DNA from: Gordonia rhizosphera NBRC 16068
GTDB taxonomy: Bacteria; Actinomycetota; Actinomycetes; Mycobacteriales; Mycobacteriaceae
Direction: 5' to 3'
Assembly (NCBI RefSeq): GCF_000298195.1
Contig: NZ_BAHC01000245.1
Coordinates: forward strand, 1-64,000
Length of the DNA: 64,000 nt
Part shown: in pieces, positions 43,544-53,254 of the stretch
Numbering within the stretch: the stretch's first letter is position 1
Layout of the letters: each line of letters starts with the position of its first letter
Program-made: the position numbers and the translations under genes
Notes under the pieces: generated by a model
Told to the model about the DNA's origin: nothing
The model's input: only the letters and a program-made list of their open reading frames with translations
Databases searched by the model: none

Positions 43544-44795
43544 GCGTGTATCGGCGACGCAGGAAGTACGCCACGACACCCGCCGCGATCACCGCGGTGC
43601 CGCTGATCACCGACACCAACGGCAGGGAAACGGCCAGCACCACACACCCGACGACGCCGACGACGGGCAGCCACCGCGGCGGCCGACGCTCCTCGGGTGT
43701 CAGCGTGGCCGCGGACGCGTTGGCGATGGCGTAGTAGAACAGCACGCCGAACGACGAGAAGCCGATCGCGGAGCGCACGTCGACCGTCGCGGCGAGGATC
43801 GCGACGACCACCCCGACCGCGAGTTCCGCGTGGTACGGCACCTTGTGGCGCGGGTGCACCGCGGCCAGCCACCTCGGGAGGTGTCCGTCGCGGGCCATCG
43901 CCAGCGTGGTTCGGGAGACGCCGAGGACCAACGCCAGGAGTGATCCCAGCGCCGCCACCGCGGCGCCGACCTGGACCACCGGTGCCAGGCCGGGTACACC
44001 CGCAACCCGGACGGTTTCCGCCAGCGGCGCGGCGGCGGTGGCCAGCGTGGTCGGGCCGACCACCGCCAACGCGGCGACCGCGACCGCCACGTACACGACG
44101 AGGGCGATGCCCAGCGCCACCGGGATCGCCCGCCCGATGGTGCGGGCCGGGTCGCGGACCTCCTCGCCGAGTGTCGCGATGCGCGCGTACCCGGCGAACG
44201 CGAAGAACAGCAGTCCGGCGGCCTGCAACACCCCGTGCACGGACACGTCGCCGCCGATTGACAGATGTTCCGCGCCGGCCGCCGACGACGACAACGCGAC
44301 CACCACGACGGCCGCGAGGACGGCCAGCACCACCGCGACGATCACCCGGGTCACCAGTGCGGACTTCTGTATCCCGCGGTAGTTGACGGCCGTCACGGCG
44401 ACGACCGCGGCGACCGCGACGGCGTGCGCGTAGTCGGGCCACACGTACACCCCGACGGTCAGGGCCATCGCCGCGCACGACGCGGTCTTGCCGACGACGA
44501 AACACCAGCCGGCGAGGTAGCCCCACACCTCACCAAGGCGTTCGCGGCCGTACACGTAGGTGCCGCCGGACACCGGGTAGAGACTCGCCAGCCGCGCCGA
44601 CGACGTGGCGTTGCAGTAGGCGACCACCGCGGCGACCGCCAGGCCGATCAGCAGCGCGCTGCCGGCGGCCTGCGCCGCGGGCGCCAGCACGGCGAACACA
44701 CCGGCTCCGATCATCGAGCCGAGCCCGATCGTCACCGCGTCACCGACCCCAAGTCGTCGACTCAGCTCCGCCGCCGAACCGCCGGATGTCGCCAC
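43530..44795 (-). CDS. APC-superfamily permease
   Basis: This 421-residue protein has about 12 hydrophobic helices. The family signature is near the start (LGVGDAVTIGLGSMIGAGVF), followed by YPVSGGTYVYGRERLGEVWG near residue 77 and FFAFAGYARIATLGEEVRDP near 200. It should import an amino acid or other small organic cation or acid by proton symport. I chose the GTG at 44795 because AGGAGG lies five bases upstream; a longer frame to 44846 lacks this. It is divergent from the LysR gene and convergent with the glucarate operon. Confidence 0.88.
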   Translation of the reverse strand: MATSGGSAAELSRRLGVGDAVTIGLGSMIGAGVFAVLAPAAQAAGSALLIGLAVAAVVAYCNATSSARLASLYPVSGGTYVYGRERLGEVWGYLAGWCFVVGKTASCAAMALTVGVYVWPDYAHAVAVAAVVAVTAVNYRGIQKSALVTRVIVAVVLAVLAAVVVVALSSSAAGAEHLSIGGDVSVHGVLQAAGLLFFAFAGYARIATLGEEVRDPARTIGRAIPVALGIALVVYVAVAVAALAVVGPTTLATAAAPLAETVRVAGVPGLAPVVQVGAAVAALGSLLALVLGVSRTTLAMARDGHLPRWLAAVHPRHKVPYHAELAVGVVVAILAATVDVRSAIGFSSFGVLFYYAIANASAATLTPEERRPPRWLPVVGVVGCVVLAVSLPLVSVISGTAVIAAGVVAYFLRRRYTQNSR

Positions 44796-44953
44796 CGTTC
44801 CTCCTCGTCGTGCCCTCGTCGTGCCCTGGCGAGCCGATCGAATCACGCCACGGTAATCGGTGGTGGTGAACGGTAGGTGGACGGCTCAGCGGTGCGCTAG
44901 CGTGATTTACCGACCGACGCAGATCGTGCGGTCACGATGCCGAAAGTGGATCG

Positions 44954-45847
44954 ATGTTCTCCCTGTCGCGCCTCTCCTGCTTCATCGCGGTCGCCGAGGA
45001 ACTGCACTTCGGCAGGGCCGCCGAACGTCTACACATGACCCAGCCGCCGCTGAGCAGGCAGATCCAGCAACTCGAACACGAACTCGGCGTCACGCTGATC
45101 GAACGCAGCAGCCGGGCGGTCTCACTGACCGCCGCGGGCGTCGCGTTCCTGCCCGACGCCCGGCGCATCGTCGCGCTGGCGGAGAGCGCCGAACTCACCG
45201 TGCGTCGTGTCCCGGCCGGTGACCTGGGCACGGTGAACGTCGGGTTCACCGGGGCATCGGCCCGCGCGGTGCTGCCGCGGCTCATGCAGCACGCCCGCGA
45301 GAAGCTTCCGGATGTGCGGCTCGTGCTGCGGGAGATGGTCACCGCGGCGCAGATCGAGGCCCTCGCCGCCGGCGACCTCGATCTCGGGATCGTGCGTCCC
45401 CCGGTATCGCGTCCGGGGATCCGGACCCGGGCGCTGCATCACGAACGGCTGGTCGCCGCGTTGCCGGCCGACCACGAACTGGCGACGGTGGAACATCTGG
45501 CGATCGAGGACTTCGACGGCCAGCCGGTCATCATGTACTCGCCGGTCGATGCCCGCTATTTCAACGAGCTGCTCATCAGCACCTTCACCGCGGTCGGTGC
45601 GTCACCGCGCTACGTCCAATACGTCACGCAAGTGCACACCATGCTCGTGCTGGTGCATTCCGGGCTCGGCATGGCGCTGGTGCCGGAGTCGGCGATGACC
45701 ATGCACCCCGACGGTGTCGTCTTCAAGGAGGTCACCGCCATCCGCGACCGGCCCGTGCAGATGAACGTCGCCTGGCGCGCCGACAACCCGAATCCCGCCC
45801 TGGCGCGCCTGATGAAAGACGTGCTGCCCGAGCGGGAATGGATCTAG
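44954..45847 (+). CDS. LysR-family transcriptional regulator
   Basis: This 297-residue regulator has the N-terminal LysR winged helix (SRLSCFIAVAEELHFGRAAE, LHMTQPPLSRQIQQLEHELG, LIERSSRAVSLTAAG) and a C-terminal effector domain of periplasmic-binding fold from about residue 92. It resembles the BenM/CatM-like activators in its RPPVSRPGIRTRAL segment. It sits in the middle of the sugar-acid locus and probably controls one or both flanking operons; a T-N11-A box lies upstream of the ABC transporter at 47404. Confidence 0.92.
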   Translation: MFSLSRLSCFIAVAEELHFGRAAERLHMTQPPLSRQIQQLEHELGVTLIERSSRAVSLTAAGVAFLPDARRIVALAESAELTVRRVPAGDLGTVNVGFTGASARAVLPRLMQHAREKLPDVRLVLREMVTAAQIEALAAGDLDLGIVRPPVSRPGIRTRALHHERLVAALPADHELATVEHLAIEDFDGQPVIMYSPVDARYFNELLISTFTAVGASPRYVQYVTQVHTMLVLVHSGLGMALVPESAMTMHPDGVVFKEVTAIRDRPVQMNVAWRADNPNPALARLMKDVLPEREWI

Positions 45848-45868
45848 CTGCCAGCGAAACCGGGCGTG

Positions 45869-46264
45869 TCAGACGGCGGCCCGCACCGGCGGTTTGACGG
45901 CGGCGACGGGGCACTGGGCGTCGAGCAGGACGCGTTGCACGAAGCTGCCGGTGAGCAGCTTGCCGACCGGTGAGCGCCGCTTCATGCCGACGACCAGGAG
46001 TTCGATCGAGTCGTCATAGGACGCGTCGATGAGCTGATCGGCATGCGACAGCGCCGAATCGGTCTCCGCGACACGGTATTTGACGTCGCACGCGTCCGCG
46101 GTCTTCCGCGCGGTCTCGAGATCGACCAGGAACTCCGGGTCCGACGCGCTCTCGCCGTCGGCGACGATGACGAGATCGGTGTCCCGCATCCGCGCCTCGC
46201 GGAACCCGAACGGCAGGGCGCCGCGGCCCTCGATGGTGGCCACATAGCTCATCACGACGGTCAT
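45869..46264 (-). CDS. Universal stress protein-family protein
   Basis: This 131-residue UspA-like protein has the fold's C-terminal nucleotide-loop region, ELLVVGMKRRSPVGKLLTGS followed by FVQRVLLDAQCPVAAVK, which matches the G-2x-G-9x-G(S/T) ATP-binding pattern. The N-terminus is short (VVMSYVATIEGRGALPFGF). Its ATG overlaps the stop of the hydroxyacid dehydrogenase by one base, so the two are coupled. Its role in the operon is unclear. Confidence 0.88.
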   Translation of the reverse strand: MTVVMSYVATIEGRGALPFGFREARMRDTDLVIVADGESASDPEFLVDLETARKTADACDVKYRVAETDSALSHADQLIDASYDDSIELLVVGMKRRSPVGKLLTGSFVQRVLLDAQCPVAAVKPPVRAAV

Positions 46265-47301
46265 CACGACTCCTTGCGCAGGTTGGGATCGGGGGCGACG
46301 ACCGGGGTGACGAGGTCCCCGGTGCGCAGGTAGGTGGACAGGTTCTGCAGGGTCAGGTCCTGCATCGCGGCGCGCGTCTCCTCCGTGCCGCTCGCGAGAT
46401 GAGGGAGCAGTACGACGTTGTCCAAGGCCAGTAGTGGCCCGGGGACATTCGGTTCGTGCGCGAACACGTCCAGGCCGGCACCGGCGAGGCGTCCGGCCGT
46501 CAGCAAGTCGACCAGAGCGTCCTCGTCGACGACGCTGCCGCGTGCCACGTTGATGAGAAACCCGTTGGGGCCCAGGGCTTCGAGCGTGTCGCGGTCGACC
46601 AGGTGGCGGGTGGCTGCCCCGCCGGCGGCGGCGACGATGAGCACATCCACCGACGCCGCGAGTTCGGCCGGCGACGATGCGTACCGATACTCCGAATCCG
46701 CGACGACCCGACGGTTGTGATAAGCGATCTCGCATCCGAACCCGGTCAGTCGACGGGCGATGGCCGAGCCGATACGCCCCAGACCGAGAATGCCGACCTT
46801 GGCTCCGGACACCTGACGCATCAGCGGGAAGTTGCCCTCGACCGGCCAGCGTCCCGCACGTACGAAGCGATCCGCCGCGGCGAAGCCGCGCATGGTGTCG
46901 AGGACGAGTCCGACGGCCGTGTCGGCCACGCAGTCGGTGAGCACGTCGGGGGTGTTGCTCACCCCGATCCCCAGCTCGGCGGCCCGGTCGACGTCGGTGG
47001 TGTCGTAGCCGACCCCGAAATGGACGATCGCGCCGAGGTTGGGCAGCTGCGCCATCAGTTCGGCGTCCACCCCGGTCCGGCCGGAGGTGACCACGGCCGT
47101 GACTCCGGCGGCCTTGTCGGCGAGAAAGGCCGCGCGGTCGTCGCCGTCGGGGAGCTGGGGCGCGTCGTAGCCGTCCGAGAGCGCCTGCTCCAGGGAGGGC
47201 TTCAGCGGGCCGACCCGCAGCACCTTTCCGGTGAATGACGAAACTTCTTGTGCGGCAAGGTCATCAGGTGTTTCTGAGGTCTTGGTGAGGCTGCTGCTCA
47301 T
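46264..47301 (-). CDS. D-isomer-specific 2-hydroxyacid dehydrogenase, paralogue 1
   Basis: This 345-residue protein has the NAD-binding GxGxxG in VGILGLGRIGSAIARRL near residue 193. The catalytic set is Arg in LINVARGSVVDEDALV near 270, Glu in DVFAHEPNVPGPL near 297, and His in VLLPHLASGTEE near 317. It interconverts a 2-oxo acid and a D-2-hydroxy acid, such as glyoxylate/glycolate or hydroxypyruvate/glycerate. The ATG at 47301 has AGGAGG five bases upstream. It is divergent from the ABC transporter operon. Confidence 0.92.
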   Translation of the reverse strand: MSSSLTKTSETPDDLAAQEVSSFTGKVLRVGPLKPSLEQALSDGYDAPQLPDGDDRAAFLADKAAGVTAVVTSGRTGVDAELMAQLPNLGAIVHFGVGYDTTDVDRAAELGIGVSNTPDVLTDCVADTAVGLVLDTMRGFAAADRFVRAGRWPVEGNFPLMRQVSGAKVGILGLGRIGSAIARRLTGFGCEIAYHNRRVVADSEYRYASSPAELAASVDVLIVAAAGGAATRHLVDRDTLEALGPNGFLINVARGSVVDEDALVDLLTAGRLAGAGLDVFAHEPNVPGPLLALDNVVLLPHLASGTEETRAAMQDLTLQNLSTYLRTGDLVTPVVAPDPNLRKES

Positions 47302-47403
47302 CGGTCCTCCTCGACCGGTCGGGACAGACGGGTGTCCTGGTGGGATGAACCCACCGTAAGGCGACCTGGGAATACCTGTCCAACACGCAAATAACATGGA
47401 TCG

Positions 47404-47418
47404 ATACCCAAACTGTAT
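47404..47418. promoter_or_regulatory. LysR-type T-N11-A box
   Basis: ATACCCAAACTGTAT is an ATAC-N7-GTAT inverted repeat in the gap between the hydroxyacid dehydrogenase and the ABC transporter operon, 102 bp upstream of the former. It fits the general LysR recognition pattern, and the only LysR gene in the window is 1.5 kb away. Confidence 0.45.
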
Positions 47419-47568
47419 TGACGTCGGATGGTCCGTTCGGACGGCTCGTGGCTCTCGGCGGGAACCGACAGGTCAGGCACGGTTTCCGGCGCCGACGACG
47501 ATCCCGCGGCGGTGTCCCGGAGGGCGCCGAAAACCACGAAAACGGCCGTTTCCTGCAGGTTTGTGCTG

Positions 47569-47598
47569 TTGACGTTCCGAATCGGGCGCTCTTAGCGT
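47569..47598 (+). promoter_or_regulatory. Promoter candidate for the ABC transporter operon
   Basis: TTGACG (47569-47574) and TAGCGT (47593-47598) are separated by 18 bp and lie 72 bp before the substrate-binding protein ATG. The -35 is close to the consensus for the main actinobacterial sigma factor; the -10 is weaker. Confidence 0.4.
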
Positions 47599-47669
47599 GT
47601 GTTTACCGTCACAAACCGCGGTCCACAGCCCCGCGAGTCACTCGCAGTCTTTCGTCATCGGAGGTCCCC

Positions 47670-49244
47670 ATGCAGATCGCGTTTCAGCGATCCCCGCGAC
47701 GCCGCGTCGCCGGCGCGCTTGCCGCTTCGGCGGCAGCGATCCTGGCCGTCAGCGGCTGCAGCGTCGCCAACACCACCCAGAGTGAGAGCGCGAGCCCCAA
47801 CACACTGCGCATCGTCCTCCCGCAGGAGCCGCCGACCCTGGAGCCGTGCGACGCGTCGCTCACCGCCACCGGCGTCGTCGTGCGGTCCAACATCACCGAA
47901 CCGCTCATCGAACGCGACCCGAACACCGGCGCCCTGCAGCCCAAACTCGCCAGCTCCTGGCGTCAGGTCGAACCGAACGTCTGGCAGTTCACCACCGCTT
48001 CCGGGGTGAAGTTCAGCAACGGCGCCACCTTCGACGCCCACGACGCCGCGTTCTCCATCCAGCGCACCTTCAACGGCGCGATCGGATGCGACGTCAACGG
48101 CTACGTCTTCGATGACAGCACGATCGACGTGCAGGCGCTCGACGACCACACCGTGCAGATGCGCACCGAGCAGCCCGACCCCATCCTCCCGTTGCGGGTC
48201 TCCTTCATCGAGATGGTTCCGCGCACCACCGATCCGGACAACAAGGTCCGTGAGCCGATCGGCACCGGACCCTACATGGTCGACTTCTGGGATTCCGGTC
48301 AGCGGATCGCGCTGAAGGCGAACCCGAACTATCACGGCACCGCCCCGGCATACACCCGCGCGATCTACCAGTGGCGCACCGAAGGCAGCGTCCGCGCGGC
48401 GATGGTCGCGAACGACGAGGCCGACATCGCCACCTCGCTCGGACCCGAGGACGGAGCCGGTGATCTCGGCATCGCCTACGTCAACAACGAGACCACCGCG
48501 CTGCGGATGCAGGCCACGGACGCCCCGCTCGACGACATTCGCGTCCGCGAGGCCATCGACTACTCCATCAACCGCGCCGGCATCGTCAAGGCACTCTTCC
48601 AGGGCCTCGGCCGCCCCGCCGCCGAACTCGTCGGCAAGGGCATCGTCGGCTACAACGACCAGCTCACCCCGACTCCCTACGACCTGGACAAGGCCCGCAA
48701 GCTGGTCGACGAAGCCCGCGCCGACGGTGTCCCGGTGGACACGACGATCCGGCTCATCGGCCGGACCGGACAGTTCCCCAAGATCAACGAGACGATCGAG
48801 GCCATCCAGTACTCGCTGAGCAAGATCGGCCTGAACGTCAAGATCGAGATGATGGACACCTCCGGTCAGATGCAGTATCAGGTTCGGCCGTTCGTGGCCG
48901 GCTCCGGTCCGGTGCTGCTGATGGTGCAGCACGGCAACCAGGCCGGTGACTCCCAGTTCACCCTCGACCAGTACATGCTGTCCGACGGTTACCAGAGCAC
49001 CTACGGCACTGCGGCCTACGACCGGGAGATCCAGGCCGCCGAGGCCATGACCGGCGATGCCCGGCAGGCCGCGCTGGCCACGGTGCTCGCCGACGAGCCG
49101 GTCAAGATCCGGCAGTACGCCTACATCGCACACATGGAGGCGGTGCTCGCGAAATCGAACAAGGTTTCCTACCAGCCCAATTCGGCCACCGGCGACGAGA
49201 TGCGCCTGTCCGAGATGACCCACGCGACCTCGCGTAACGACTGA
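47670..49244 (+). CDS. ABC transporter substrate-binding lipoprotein, family 5 (DppA/OppA type)
   Basis: This 524-residue lipoprotein has an Arg-rich N-region, a hydrophobic segment, and the lipobox LAVSGC with Cys30 as the lipid site. The mature part is a family 5 solute-binding protein: LRIVLPQEPPTLEPCDAS, ITEPLIERDPNTGALQPKLA, VWQFTTASGVKFSNGATFDA and PIGTGPYMVDFWDSG. Family members bind peptides, but some bind sugars or nickel. GGAGG precedes the ATG. It heads a complete five-component importer operon inside a sugar-acid locus, so a sugar acid or conjugate is possible. Confidence 0.92.
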   Translation: MQIAFQRSPRRRVAGALAASAAAILAVSGCSVANTTQSESASPNTLRIVLPQEPPTLEPCDASLTATGVVVRSNITEPLIERDPNTGALQPKLASSWRQVEPNVWQFTTASGVKFSNGATFDAHDAAFSIQRTFNGAIGCDVNGYVFDDSTIDVQALDDHTVQMRTEQPDPILPLRVSFIEMVPRTTDPDNKVREPIGTGPYMVDFWDSGQRIALKANPNYHGTAPAYTRAIYQWRTEGSVRAAMVANDEADIATSLGPEDGAGDLGIAYVNNETTALRMQATDAPLDDIRVREAIDYSINRAGIVKALFQGLGRPAAELVGKGIVGYNDQLTPTPYDLDKARKLVDEARADGVPVDTTIRLIGRTGQFPKINETIEAIQYSLSKIGLNVKIEMMDTSGQMQYQVRPFVAGSGPVLLMVQHGNQAGDSQFTLDQYMLSDGYQSTYGTAAYDREIQAAEAMTGDARQAALATVLADEPVKIRQYAYIAHMEAVLAKSNKVSYQPNSATGDEMRLSEMTHATSRND

Positions 49245-49261
49245 AAACGAGGCGATGACCG

Positions 49262-50188
49262 ATGTTCACCTTCCTCCGACGCCGGATGTACACCAGCCTG
49301 ATCCCGCTGATCGTCGTCCTGTTCGGCGTGTTCTTCATGGCTCGCCTCACCGGTGACCCCACCAACCTCTACCTGCCGGTCTCGGCGACCCCCGACCAGC
49401 GCGCCGAGTTCGCCGCGGCACACGGCCTGGACAAGCCCGTCTGGCAGCAGATGATCGACTACCTGTCCGGGGTGATCCACCTCGACTTCGGCGAGTCGCT
49501 CAAGACCGGCCAGGAGGCGGCCGGCATGGCGCTCAAGGCCTTCCCGGCCACCCTGCAGCTGGCGTTCGTCACCCTGCTGATATCGATCGTGGCGGCGGTG
49601 GTCATCGGCTGCTGGGCCGCCTACCGCCCCAACTCGCTGGCCGACCGCTTCTCCAGCCTGCTGTCGATGACCGCAGCCAGCGTTCCCGATTTCTGGTTCG
49701 CCATCACCGGCATCCTGGTCTTCGCCGTCATGCTGGGCTGGTTGCCGACGTCGGGCACCGGCGGTGTGCTCGCCTGGGTGCTGCCGATCGCGACCCTGAT
49801 GATCCGCCCCCTCGGCGTGCTCACTCAGGTCGTCCGCGGCGCGATGGTGTCGGCGCTCTCGGCGCCCTACGTGAAGGTGGCGCGCAGCAAGGGAGCCGGC
49901 GACCTGCGAGTCGTCACCCACCACGCGCTGCGCAACGCCGCCGCCCCCGCACTCACCGTCGCCGGTGACATCGCCGTCGGCCTGATCAACGGTGCGGTCG
50001 TCGTCGAGGCCATCTTCGGCTGGCCCGGCATCGGCAAACTGATGATCGACTCGATCCTGCAACGCGACTTCGCCGTCCTGCAGGCAGCGGTGCTGCTCAC
50101 CGCCGTCAGCATCTTCATCCTCAACATCGTGATCGACGCCGGGCTCGCCCTGCTCGATCCGCGAGTCCGGGACAAGGCCACGGTCTAA
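49262..50188 (+). CDS. ABC transporter permease, DppB type
   Basis: This 308-residue membrane protein has about six helices. The N-terminal signature is FLRRRMYTSLIPLIVVLFGV with an extracytoplasmic loop after the first helix (LYLPVSATPDQRAEFAAAHG). The EAA-like cytoplasmic loop is YVKVARSKGAGDLRVVTHHA followed by LRNAAAPALTV near residue 205. It pairs with the next permease to form the transport channel. It begins 17 bp after the binding protein gene. Confidence 0.93.
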   Translation: MFTFLRRRMYTSLIPLIVVLFGVFFMARLTGDPTNLYLPVSATPDQRAEFAAAHGLDKPVWQQMIDYLSGVIHLDFGESLKTGQEAAGMALKAFPATLQLAFVTLLISIVAAVVIGCWAAYRPNSLADRFSSLLSMTAASVPDFWFAITGILVFAVMLGWLPTSGTGGVLAWVLPIATLMIRPLGVLTQVVRGAMVSALSAPYVKVARSKGAGDLRVVTHHALRNAAAPALTVAGDIAVGLINGAVVVEAIFGWPGIGKLMIDSILQRDFAVLQAAVLLTAVSIFILNIVIDAGLALLDPRVRDKATV

Positions 50189-50212
50189 CGGCCGGATACA
50201 GGAGACAACACC

Positions 50213-51211
50213 ATGTCCATCGTCACCGAACCCCTCGACACGACCAGCCCCGTCGCCTCGACCGACCCCATGGGCGATTCGGTCGCCGCCAAGAAGGTCC
50301 CCTCCGGCAAGCTGCCGCTGTGGAAGCTGTTGCTGCGCGACAAGTTCGCGACCGTCGCCGCGGTGATCCTCGGCGTCGTGCTGTTCATCGCGATCTTCGG
50401 TCCGTGGATCGTCGGGGACGCCGCCACCGAGCAGAACCTCGACGAATCCAACCTGCCGCCCTTCCATCTCGACACCGGCTTCATGAACATCCTCGGCACC
50501 GATCCACTCGGCCGCAGCATGCTCGCCCGACTGATCGTCGCCTGCCAGACCACGCTGATGGTGTCGATCCCGGCGGTGGTGATCTCCTGCGTCGTCGGCG
50601 CCGCGGTCGGCATGTGGGCGGGCTATCACCGCGGCTGGCGGGAGACGACGGCGATGCGTGTCGCCGACGTCATCATGAGCTTCCCGTCGCTGCTGCTCGC
50701 GGTCGTGATCCTGTACGTGTTCTCGCCGAGCGCCGCCAACATCGTTGCCGTGCTGGCGATCACCCGCATCCCCGTCTACCTGCGCACCGCCCGCGCCGAG
50801 TCGTCGGAACTACAGAGCCGGGTGTTCGTGGACGCGGCCCGCACCTTCGGTGCGAGCAGCGGTTCCATCATCCGCCGTCATGTGCTGCCGATCCTGCTGC
50901 CGACGCTGCTCACCGTCGCGACCCTCGACTTCTGCTACGTCATGCTCGCCGAGTCGTCACTGTCGTTCCTGGGCATCGGGATTCAGCCTCCGGAGATCAG
51001 CTGGGGTCTGATGGTGGCCCAGGGTCGCGGCTACCTGCAGACCGCGTGGTGGCTGTCGTTCTTCCCCGGCCTCGCCATCGTGATCACCACCGTGTCGGCG
51101 ACCATCCTGGCCGCCTGGGCCCGGATCGCCACCGACCCCGGACAGCGTTGGCGGCTGACCACCCCGAACGCCCGTAAGCGCTTCTTCTCCTCCCGAAAGG
51201 CCGTCCGATGA
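50213..51211 (+). CDS. ABC transporter permease, DppC type
   Basis: This 332-residue protein has a polar N-terminal stretch of about 40 residues, a first helix near 47-65, and the family segment LGTDPLGRSMLARLIVACQT near 97. The EAA loop is VFVDAARTFGASSGSIIRRH near 205, followed by SLSFLGIGIQPPEISWGLM. Its stop overlaps the ATG of the first ATPase as ATGA. Together with the DppB-like protein it forms the membrane channel. Confidence 0.93.
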   Translation: MSIVTEPLDTTSPVASTDPMGDSVAAKKVPSGKLPLWKLLLRDKFATVAAVILGVVLFIAIFGPWIVGDAATEQNLDESNLPPFHLDTGFMNILGTDPLGRSMLARLIVACQTTLMVSIPAVVISCVVGAAVGMWAGYHRGWRETTAMRVADVIMSFPSLLLAVVILYVFSPSAANIVAVLAITRIPVYLRTARAESSELQSRVFVDAARTFGASSGSIIRRHVLPILLPTLLTVATLDFCYVMLAESSLSFLGIGIQPPEISWGLMVAQGRGYLQTAWWLSFFPGLAIVITTVSATILAAWARIATDPGQRWRLTTPNARKRFFSSRKAVR

Positions 51212-52227
51212 GCGCACCAGCCCTCGACCGCTCCGCCGCCGACACCGACGACCGGGTCGCGCTCGACGTCGCCGACCTGACCGTCGACCTGCGCACCCCG
51301 ACCGGCACCGTGCGAGCCGTCGACCATGTCTCGTTCGTGGCCCGCCGCGGCGAAACCCTCGCGCTGCTCGGCGAATCCGGCTGCGGCAAGTCGATGACCG
51401 CACAGGCGCTCGTCGGGCTCCTCGAACCGATCGCGTCGATCACCGACGGCTCGGTCACCCTCGACGACGTCGACCTCGTCTCGGCCGGTGACTCCACCCG
51501 ACGGGCCATGGCCGGCACGGAACTCGCCATCGTCTTCCAGGACGCGCTGACCGCGCTCAATCCCGTGTACACCGTCGGCACCCAGCTCGCCGAACCCTTC
51601 CGCATCCACCGCAAGATGTCGAAGAAGCAGGCCCGCCAGGAGGCCATCGAACTGATGCGCCACGTCGGCATCCCCGAACCGGAAACCCGGGTGGACTCCT
51701 ACCCGCACCAGTTTTCCGGAGGTATGCGGCAACGTCTGCTGATCGCGATGGCGGTGGCGCTGAGCCCGTCGGTGCTCCTCGCCGACGAACCGACCACCGC
51801 GCTCGACGTCACCGTGCAGGCACAGATCATGGCGCTGCTGGCCCGTCTGCGCGAAGAACACGACATGGCCGTCATCCTCATCACGCACGACCTGGCGCTG
51901 GTGGCCGAGCAGGCCGACCGGGTCGCGATCATGTACGCCGGCAACGTCGTCGAGACCGGGCCGGTCGCCGAGGTGTTCGCGAACCCGCGCCACCCCTATA
52001 CCAAGGGGCTGCTCGATTCGGTGCCGGTCAGCGCCGAACGCGGCGCGGACCTCAAGTCCATCGGCGGCACCCCACCGGATCTGCACTCGATCCCGTCGGG
52101 CTGCGTGTATCAGGCGCGCTGCCCGCTGGCCCGCGACCTGTGCGTGCAGCAACGGCCCGCCCTGCTCAGCGTCGGCACCGGCCGCGCCGCCGCCTGCCAC
52201 TTCTCCGAGGAGACCAGCAATGTCTGA
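51208..52227 (+). CDS. ABC transporter ATPase, DppD type
   Basis: This 339-residue ATPase has Walker A in [16 protein letters not shown] near residue 57, the Q-loop [13 protein letters not shown], the signature [17 protein letters not shown] near 172, and Walker [19 protein letters not shown] near 190. The oligopeptide-type C-terminal extension has [16 protein letters not shown], with the cysteine pattern common in this family. It overlaps the upstream permease by four bases and the downstream ATPase by eight. Confidence 0.94.
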   Translation: MSAPALDRSAADTDDRVALDVADLTVDLRTPTGTVRAVDHVSFVARRGETLALLGESGCGKSMTAQALVGLLEPIASITDGSVTLDDVDLVSAGDSTRRAMAGTELAIVFQDALTALNPVYTVGTQLAEPFRIHRKMSKKQARQEAIELMRHVGIPEPETRVDSYPHQFSGGMRQRLLIAMAVALSPSVLLADEPTTALDVTVQAQIMALLARLREEHDMAVILITHDLALVAEQADRVAIMYAGNVVETGPVAEVFANPRHPYTKGLLDSVPVSAERGADLKSIGGTPPDLHSIPSGCVYQARCPLARDLCVQQRPALLSVGTGRAAACHFSEETSNV

Positions 52228-53254
52228 TACAACCCCAGCTCAGGCGACGACGCCGGCCCAGGTCCTCGAGGTCCGCGACGTCGGCAAGACGTTCACCGTC
52301 CCCGGCAAGGGCGGCCGCAGGCAACTACGCGCCCTCGACGGCATCAACCTCGACCTGCGCCGCGGTGAGACCCTCGGCCTCGTCGGCGAATCCGGCTGCG
52401 GCAAGTCCACTCTCGCCCGCACCCTGATGATGCTGGAACGACCCGATTCCGGCTCCGTCCGCTGGGACGGCACCGACCCGTACCAGCTGAAGGGCAACGA
52501 CCTGCTGGCGCTGCGGCGCAAGGTGCAGATGGTCTTCCAGGATCCGTACGCGTCGCTGAACAACCGGATGACCGCGGCCGAGATCATCTCCGAACCGTGG
52601 CGCACCCACAAGGACATCTATCCACGCAAACGGGACCGCGCCGCCCGGGTCCGCGAACTGCTGCACCTCGTCGGGCTGCGGCCCAGCGACGAGCACCGCA
52701 GCCCGCAGGAGTTCTCCGGCGGCCAGCGGCAGCGGCTCGGTATCGCCCGCGCGCTGGCGCTCAACCCGGAGGTCATCATCTGCGACGAACCGGTCTCGGC
52801 GCTGGACCTGTCGGTGCAGGCACAGGTGCTCAACCTGCTCAACGACCTGCAGGCCGAACTGGACATCTCCTACATCTTCATCTCCCACGACCTGTCGGTG
52901 GTGCGCCACGTCGCCGACCGGGTGGCCGTGATGTATCTCGGACGGATCGTCGAAACCGGCAGCACCGAGGCCGTTTTCGACCATCCCGCCCATCCGTACA
53001 CCGAGGCGCTGATGTCTGCGGCACCCACCCTGGACCCCGCGACGCGCCGCGAACGCATTCTGCTGAGCGGGGAGGTGCCCTCACCGCTGAACCCGCCGTC
53101 GGGCTGCCGGTTCCGTACCCGCTGTGCGCACGCCACCGACATCTGCGCCACGACCGTCCCGCCGACGGTCAGCGACCAGGCCGAGCCCGGTCACATCGTC
53201 GAATGCTTCCATCCCCGCGGACGGGTGTCGCTCGGCATGCCCGCCGTGGCGTGA
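52220..53254 (+). CDS. ABC transporter ATPase, DppF type
   Basis: This 344-residue ATPase has Walker A in [16 protein letters not shown] near residue 57, the Q-loop MVFQDPYASLNNRM, the signature FSGGQRQRLGIARALAL near 160, and Walker B VIICDEPVSALDLSVQAQ near 179. The C-terminal oligopeptide domain has PSGCRFRTRCAHATDIC. It pairs with the DppD-like ATPase to power import. Its stop overlaps the GTG start of the TauE-like permease. Confidence 0.94.
   Translation: MSDTTPAQATTPAQVLEVRDVGKTFTVPGKGGRRQLRALDGINLDLRRGETLGLVGESGCGKSTLARTLMMLERPDSGSVRWDGTDPYQLKGNDLLALRRKVQMVFQDPYASLNNRMTAAEIISEPWRTHKDIYPRKRDRAARVRELLHLVGLRPSDEHRSPQEFSGGQRQRLGIARALALNPEVIICDEPVSALDLSVQAQVLNLLNDLQAELDISYIFISHDLSVVRHVADRVAVMYLGRIVETGSTEAVFDHPAHPYTEALMSAAPTLDPATRRERILLSGEVPSPLNPPSGCRFRTRCAHATDICATTVPPTVSDQAEPGHIVECFHPRGRVSLGMPAVA

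Noticed and set aside
42124-44526. An 800-codon minus-strand open frame across the glucarate dehydratase-like and permease genes
   Set aside because: It is Arg- and Gly-rich with no domain sense and lies over two well-supported genes; GC-rich DNA often leaves such antisense frames open.
47655-49223. A 522-codon minus-strand frame opposite the substrate-binding protein
   Set aside because: The plus-strand lipoprotein has a signal, lipobox and family motifs; the antisense frame has none.
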